From Campylobacterota bacterium (lineage in GTDB: Bacteria; Campylobacterota; Campylobacteria; Campylobacterales; Sulfurovaceae), in assembly GCA_013153675.1 (NCBI GenBank), contig JAADEA010000014.1, positions 1-27,667 of the forward strand: a stretch of DNA of 27,667 bases, given 5' to 3'. Shown here piece after piece: positions 24,731 through 27,667 of this stretch; position 1 is the stretch's first letter, and the number at the start of each line of letters is the position of its first letter. Below the pieces are notes generated by a model. The model worked only from the letters and a program-made list of their open reading frames with translations, made no database searches and was not told where the DNA came from. A program made the position numbers and the translations under genes.

Positions 24731-25242
24731 TATATAAACCTTTGTAGTTTTCTTTTTTTCATATCTGCTGGTTCTCTTCTAATCTTTTTTTGAAGCATTA
24801 AAATAGCATATTGAAGAGTCTCTGGGCGTGGCGCACATCCTGGTAAATAGATATCTACTGGAACTATTCTATCAACTCCTTGCACTACTGCATATGTATT
24901 AAACATTCCACCTGTATTTGCACAGCTTCCCATTGAAACTACCCATTTAGGCTCTGCCATTTGATCATATAATCTTCTTGTAAACTCAGCATGTTTTTTC
25001 GTAAGTGTTCCAGCAAGAATCATTACATCTGCTTGTCTTGGACTTGCTCTAAAAATAACACCCATCCTATCAAAGTCATATCTACTTGCCCCTGCTGCCA
25101 TCATCTCAATTGCGCAACAGGCAAGACCATAAGTTAAAGGCCAAAGGGAGTTTGATCTTCCCCAGTTAATAAGTTTATCCACAGAGGTTAAAACTACTGG
25201 CAAACCTCCACTTGAAGCATAATTTACTTGATGCTGTGCCAT
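24730..25242 (-). CDS. nuoB: Complex I subunit NuoB, cluster N2 protein
   Basis: NuoB holds N2, the terminal [4Fe-4S] cluster that reduces quinone. I start it at ATG 25242 (170 residues): AAGGAG lies seven bases ahead, and homologues begin near this point, whereas an ATG at 25263 would add seven residues inside nuoA. The ligands are the adjacent pair near residues 42-43 ([10 protein letters not shown]), one near 107 ([10 protein letters not shown]) and one near 136 (LPGCAPRPE). The [15 protein letters not shown] motif is intact. It overlaps nuoA by 19 bases. Confidence 0.96.
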   Translation of the reverse strand: MAQHQVNYASSGGLPVVLTSVDKLINWGRSNSLWPLTYGLACCAIEMMAAGASRYDFDRMGVIFRASPRQADVMILAGTLTKKHAEFTRRLYDQMAEPKWVVSMGSCANTGGMFNTYAVVQGVDRIVPVDIYLPGCAPRPETLQYAILMLQKKIRREPADMKKRKLQRFI

Positions 25243-25613
25243 TGTAAGGCTCCTTTCTTCCATGCATATATAAATCCAATAGCAAGTAAAACTATAAAGA
25301 GAATCATTTCAGCAAAACCAAACCATCCTAAAATTTTAAAATCTAAAGCCCAAGGAAACATAAAAACAATCTCTACATCAAATAAAATAAACAAAAGGGC
25401 AATTAGATAAAATTGAGCCGAGATCCTATTTGGCTGCCTATTTGGCATAGGACCACACTCATAAATTGCACTTTTTAACTTTTCTGTATCAAGCCTCGCA
25501 AGTTTTCGGCTTATATACCTCACTAAAGCTAATGTGAGTGGAAAGATTACCACTGTTAGAATAAATAGAATAAATGCTCCAAAATATGGATGCTGGGTCT
25601 GGATATGCGACAT
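25224..25613 (-). CDS. nuoA: Complex I membrane subunit NuoA
   Basis: A 129-residue, three-helix subunit packed against NuoH, and the first gene of the nuo operon. The conserved loop and helix-2 region [20 protein letters not shown], followed by [17 protein letters not shown] with the conserved acidic pair, identify it. AAAGGGG stands ahead of the ATG. A candidate promoter overlapped by a palindrome lies directly upstream. Confidence 0.95.
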   Translation of the reverse strand: MSHIQTQHPYFGAFILFILTVVIFPLTLALVRYISRKLARLDTEKLKSAIYECGPMPNRQPNRISAQFYLIALLFILFDVEIVFMFPWALDFKILGWFGFAEMILFIVLLAIGFIYAWKKGALQWHSIK

Positions 25614-25638
25614 AAAAACCCCTTTGGATATTTTCTTT

Positions 25639-25667
25639 ATTTTAGGTTGTTAAACTGCTTTAAACAA
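25639..25667 (-). promoter_or_regulatory. Candidate nuo operon promoter
   Basis: On the minus strand TTGTTT (25662-25667) and TAAAAT (25639-25644) are separated by exactly 17 bases, giving a start near 25632 and a leader of about 18 bases with AAAGGGG. A rival, weaker -10 (TACTAT in an extended TGTTACTAT context) lies at 25680-25685, in which case the palindrome would fall in the transcript leader. Confidence 0.45.
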
Positions 25668-25669
25668 CC
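25645..25669. repeat. 25-base imperfect palindrome overlapping the nuo promoter
   Basis: The arms GGTTGTT (25645-25651) and AACAACC (25663-25669) pair perfectly. One mismatched step and two further A-T pairs follow towards the centre. The palindrome fills the spacer and most of the -35 of the candidate nuo promoter, a place typical for a repressor operator. It could alternatively be an RNA hairpin if transcription starts upstream of it. Confidence 0.5.
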
Positions 25670-25796
25670 AGCGTGCCACATAGTAACAGATTTTTTGTTT
25701 ATTTTGCTTTGAGCTAATAGATATTTCAATATTTCAAAATATAGTTGTAACTCTATGAAACATTAAATTTCATACTCTTTTCCCACTAAAAAGTAG

Positions 25797-25802
25797 TATA
25801 AT
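25797..25802 (+). promoter_or_regulatory. -10 box for the DUF3298-like gene
   Basis: A perfect TATAAT lies at 25797-25802. Transcription would start near 25809, leaving a leader of about 22 bases with AAAGGAG at 25818-25824 before ATG 25831. The -35 region shows no clear match. Confidence 0.5.
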
Positions 25803-25830
25803 ATTTTAAGATACTTTAAAGGAGTAAAAG

Positions 25831-27087
25831 ATGAAAAGAGTCATTATAGGTTTATTTTTATTTCTATCAATTTTAGTAGGAGATAATAATCTAATTGAGC
25901 CAATATTATTAGAAAAGTCTCCTAATATCTGGTATAAAGAAAAAAAAGAGAAGATCTCTTTTCCAATAAATAAGGTATGGATGGATATAGAAAAAAATAT
26001 TATCTATCCTATCCATTTTGATAAAGAGAAATTTAAAGCTCTAATAAAACATAAAAAGCAGATTATATCTTTGTATAAAGATGACAATTTAACAAAAAGC
26101 GCTTATGATGCAATAGATAGTTTTAAAGAAGAGGATGATGAATATCTTATATCTCAACAGTGGTTTTTAAATAGATATGGATATATCTATATTACTACAC
26201 CCTTTACATATACTTTTATAATCTCTTCATCTTCTTACGAAGGAGGAGCCCATCCAATTGGAAGTAATGAATATTATAACTATTTTTATAATAGCAATAA
26301 AGATATAAATCTAAAAGATTTTATTACAGATATAGAAGAATTTAAAAAAATAGCTCTTAAATTTTATAAAAGAGAACATAACTTAAAAGCAAATCAACCT
26401 CTCACAGATGATAATTGGTTTGAAAATAAATTTATATTAGGTGATTTTGGTTTAAGAGGAGATGGAATAGAATTTTTTTATGGTCCATATATTATAAAAC
26501 CTTATAGTGAAGGTTATACCTATTTTTTTGTTCCATATGAAGCAATTAGAAATTTAATAAAAAAAGATTCTCTAATCTATAAACTATCAAAAAAAGATTA
26601 CTTTTATAGAATCTATTCTACTGCTAATGGTGGCTTTTTAATAAAAATAAAAAAACACAAAAGTGGATATCTTATAAAAGTAGATCTTATACCTTATAAA
26701 GATGATTTTGAAAAAATTTGGTTGAGCATATCTTTCCCAAATTTACCCAAAGCTAAAATAGAGACAATAGAAAATAGAGGCTTTAAGAAAATCAAAATAT
26801 ATCCTAAAGGTTCTAAAATATTTAATAAAAACTTAAAAAGAAATATTAAATCAAAATATACCCTATATGAAGGAGTTATTGAGGAGCCAATAAAATATAA
26901 AAGATACTCTATGCAATTTATACTCCATTCAAATATAAGCCCAAAAATTTTTATAAGGGCAGTTTCAAAAAGCTACGCAAAAAAGAAGTTTGTTAATTGG
27001 GTAAATCTTTTTGAAAGAGGCAAAAGCGACTCTTTAATCAAAAAGGGAGAGCAGGGATTTAATAACTTTTATTTAGAAATTAAATAG
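25831..27087 (+). CDS. Predicted secreted DUF3298-like protein
   Basis: A 418-residue protein with a Sec-type signal peptide at residues 1-17, so probably periplasmic or outer-membrane associated. Residues about 45-245 resemble the DUF4163/DUF3298 arrangement seen in RsiV- and PdaC-type proteins: YEGGAHP at 136-142, the LKDFI segment near 161, and FFYGPY plus KPYSEGY at 215-229 followed by FFVPYEA. The molecular function of DUF3298 outside RsiV/PdaC is unknown to me. Residues about 250-418 form a further lysine-rich, beta-leaning region that I cannot assign. The gene has its own promoter and a good ribosome site, diverges from nuoA, and is followed by an A/T-only hairpin, so it is probably monocistronic. 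Family assignment is moderate and rests on motifs read by eye. Confidence 0.7.
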   Translation: MKRVIIGLFLFLSILVGDNNLIEPILLEKSPNIWYKEKKEKISFPINKVWMDIEKNIIYPIHFDKEKFKALIKHKKQIISLYKDDNLTKSAYDAIDSFKEEDDEYLISQQWFLNRYGYIYITTPFTYTFIISSSSYEGGAHPIGSNEYYNYFYNSNKDINLKDFITDIEEFKKIALKFYKREHNLKANQPLTDDNWFENKFILGDFGLRGDGIEFFYGPYIIKPYSEGYTYFFVPYEAIRNLIKKDSLIYKLSKKDYFYRIYSTANGGFLIKIKKHKSGYLIKVDLIPYKDDFEKIWLSISFPNLPKAKIETIENRGFKKIKIYPKGSKIFNKNLKRNIKSKYTLYEGVIEEPIKYKRYSMQFILHSNISPKIFIRAVSKSYAKKKFVNWVNLFERGKSDSLIKKGEQGFNNFYLEIK

Positions 27088-27097
27088 CTCTTTACAG

Positions 27098-27141
27098 AAA
27101 ATTTATTTTTAAAAATTAATAATAAAAAAATAAATTTTTTC
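27098..27141 (+). terminator. A/T-only inverted repeat, probable terminator
   Basis: A perfect 13-bp inverted repeat has arms at 27098-27110 and 27126-27138 around a 15-base loop, and runs into Ts and a CTTT tail. It begins 10 bases after the stop of the DUF3298-like gene. The stem is entirely A-T and so weak for its length; chance in such AT-rich DNA cannot be excluded. Confidence 0.45.
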
Positions 27142-27222
27142 TTTATTAATCTACAATATACTTTTAAGATAATAATCCCATTATGCCAATATAACTTCGC
27201 TTATAAAAAAATTTTACCTCCA

Positions 27223-27231
27223 TGATATAAT
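27223..27231 (+). promoter_or_regulatory. Extended -10 promoter for the final gene pair
   Basis: A perfect extended -10, TGATATAAT, lies at 27223-27231, giving a start near 27238 and a leader of about 32 bases before ATG 27270. Confidence 0.55.
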
Positions 27232-27269
27232 TTTAACTCTCAAAAAATATATTTAAAAAAGCTTTAAAG

Positions 27270-27485
27270 ATGGAAGATATCTCTAAGGAAAATAGTCAAA
27301 TAGAAAAACAACTTCAAAAATTAAAAGAAGAAGGTAATAAACTTCTACACAAACACAAAAGAAAATATGGCTATTTAAGAGGATTTAAAAAGCCAATTAT
27401 TGCTCTTTTACAAAACGAAATTGATGGAGGTGACAGCAGAGAATTAACTGCCTTTGAGATCAATGAATATAGGATGCCACGGTGA
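27270..27485 (+). CDS. Small unidentified protein with predicted N-terminal coiled coil
   Basis: A 71-residue product. Residues 1-30 are charged and heptad-like (KENSQIEKQLQKLKEEGNKL), followed by a basic patch (HKHKRKYGYLRGFKK) and a final part rich in Glu/Asn/Arg. There is no cysteine, signal peptide or membrane segment, so it is probably cytoplasmic. The ribosome site is poor: only TTAAAG touches the ATG. Support for it being real comes from a perfect extended -10 upstream and from a GTGA overlap with the next frame, which suggests coupled translation. I recognise no family. Confidence 0.55.
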   Translation: MEDISKENSQIEKQLQKLKEEGNKLLHKHKRKYGYLRGFKKPIIALLQNEIDGGDSRELTAFEINEYRMPR

Positions 27486-27667
27486 AAAAAGAGTCTATTT
27501 TAATAATGGATTCTCTTACAATAAAGATAGACAAATTAGAAGATTTTATAAAAAAGAACTTTTTACCTCTTGCATTATTAATAATTTTTCCTATTTTTTC
27601 CATTTGGAGTGCTATATTAATAGCTCAAAATGGTTATAAAGAATATATGGCAATACTTTTTCTACCT
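27482..27667 (+). CDS. Unidentified membrane protein, cut by the window end
   Basis: A frame beginning with GTG at 27482, overlapping the previous stop as GTGA, stays open for 62 codons to the window edge. The visible part has about 28 polar, lysine-rich residues (IKIDKLEDFIKKN) and then a strongly hydrophobic helix (FLPLALLIIFPIFSIWSAI) with a second hydrophobic stretch starting near the edge. The N-terminus is therefore probably cytoplasmic, with one or more membrane helices. An internal ATG nine codons in is an alternative start. The partial sequence is too short to assign a family. Confidence 0.5.
   Translation, partial: MKKESILIMDSLTIKIDKLEDFIKKNFLPLALLIIFPIFSIWSAILIAQNGYKEYMAILFLP

Larger units (their letters stand above)
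25614..25830. other. Divergent intergenic region between nuoA and the DUF3298-like gene
   Basis: This 217-base AT-rich spacer holds promoters for both directions. It contains a 25-base imperfect palindrome near nuoA (25645-25669) and an exact direct repeat of ATATTTCA at 25721-25728 and 25729-25736. I see no RNA gene or open frame in it. Confidence 0.6.

Noticed and set aside
27454..27639. An overlapping frame from ATG 27454.
   Set aside because: The GTG frame at 27482 has coupling to the preceding stop, a lysine-rich start and a clear membrane helix; the other frame has random-looking composition.
1..27667. CRISPR arrays, tRNA/rRNA genes, insertion sequences, integrases or attachment sites.
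   Set aside because: I looked for regularly spaced repeats, cloverleaf-like segments and transposase motifs in the few intergenic stretches and saw none; nearly all of the window is coding.

Overview
The window is AT-rich, tightly packed bacterial DNA with short spacers, stop/start overlaps of the TAATG, ATGA and GTGA type, AAGGAG-type ribosome sites and extended TGnTATAAT -10 elements. The gene content points to Campylobacterota (the former Epsilonproteobacteria). The signs are the run ksgA - rnj (with a long Asn/Gln-rich N-terminal extension) - kpsF, a Campylobacterota-type Pal, and a nuo operon with a tiny cysteine-free NuoE-like protein where canonical NuoE should be. The base composition and the unusual complex I would suit a free-living, perhaps hydrothermal, lineage, but I cannot name the genus from sequence alone.

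Layout. Positions 1-7609 (+ strand) hold a small secreted protein, the lipoprotein Pal, and then a closely spaced or overlapping set: ksgA, rnj, kpsF, an RluB-family pseudouridine synthase, a YjbQ-family protein, rarA and a MazG-like pyrophosphohydrolase. A terminator hairpin at 7609-7635 separates these from a small, easily missed minus-strand gene of 55 codons (7627-7794) that has its own promoter and an excellent ribosome site.

Positions 7923-25613 (- strand) are a complete nuo operon read nuoA-B-C-D-(NuoE-like)-(flavoprotein)-G1-G2-H-I-J-K-L-M-N, followed 12 bases later by a PagL-like lipid A deacylase. The membrane arm (A, H, J-N) and the connecting subunits (B, C, D, I) look orthodox. 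The electron-input module does not. The NuoF slot holds a 669-residue fusion of a short NuoF-like cluster domain to a GltD/NfnB/SfrB-type FAD-NAD(P) flavoprotein. There are two tandem full-length NuoG paralogues, each with one more [4Fe-4S] motif than E. coli NuoG, and NuoE has no cysteine. The inferred scheme is NAD(P)H (or, in reverse, an acceptor) - FAD - NuoG clusters - NuoI/NuoB - quinone, with proton pumping by H and J-N. This rebuilt complex I is the most interesting system in the window.

A 217-base divergent intergenic region (25614-25830) carries the likely nuo promoter, overlapped by an imperfect 25-base palindrome, and a promoter for a secreted DUF3298-like protein (25831-27087). 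The window ends in an unidentified pair: a 71-codon basic/coiled-coil protein and a translationally coupled membrane protein cut by the window edge. I saw no rRNA, tRNA, CRISPR array, insertion sequence or integrase.
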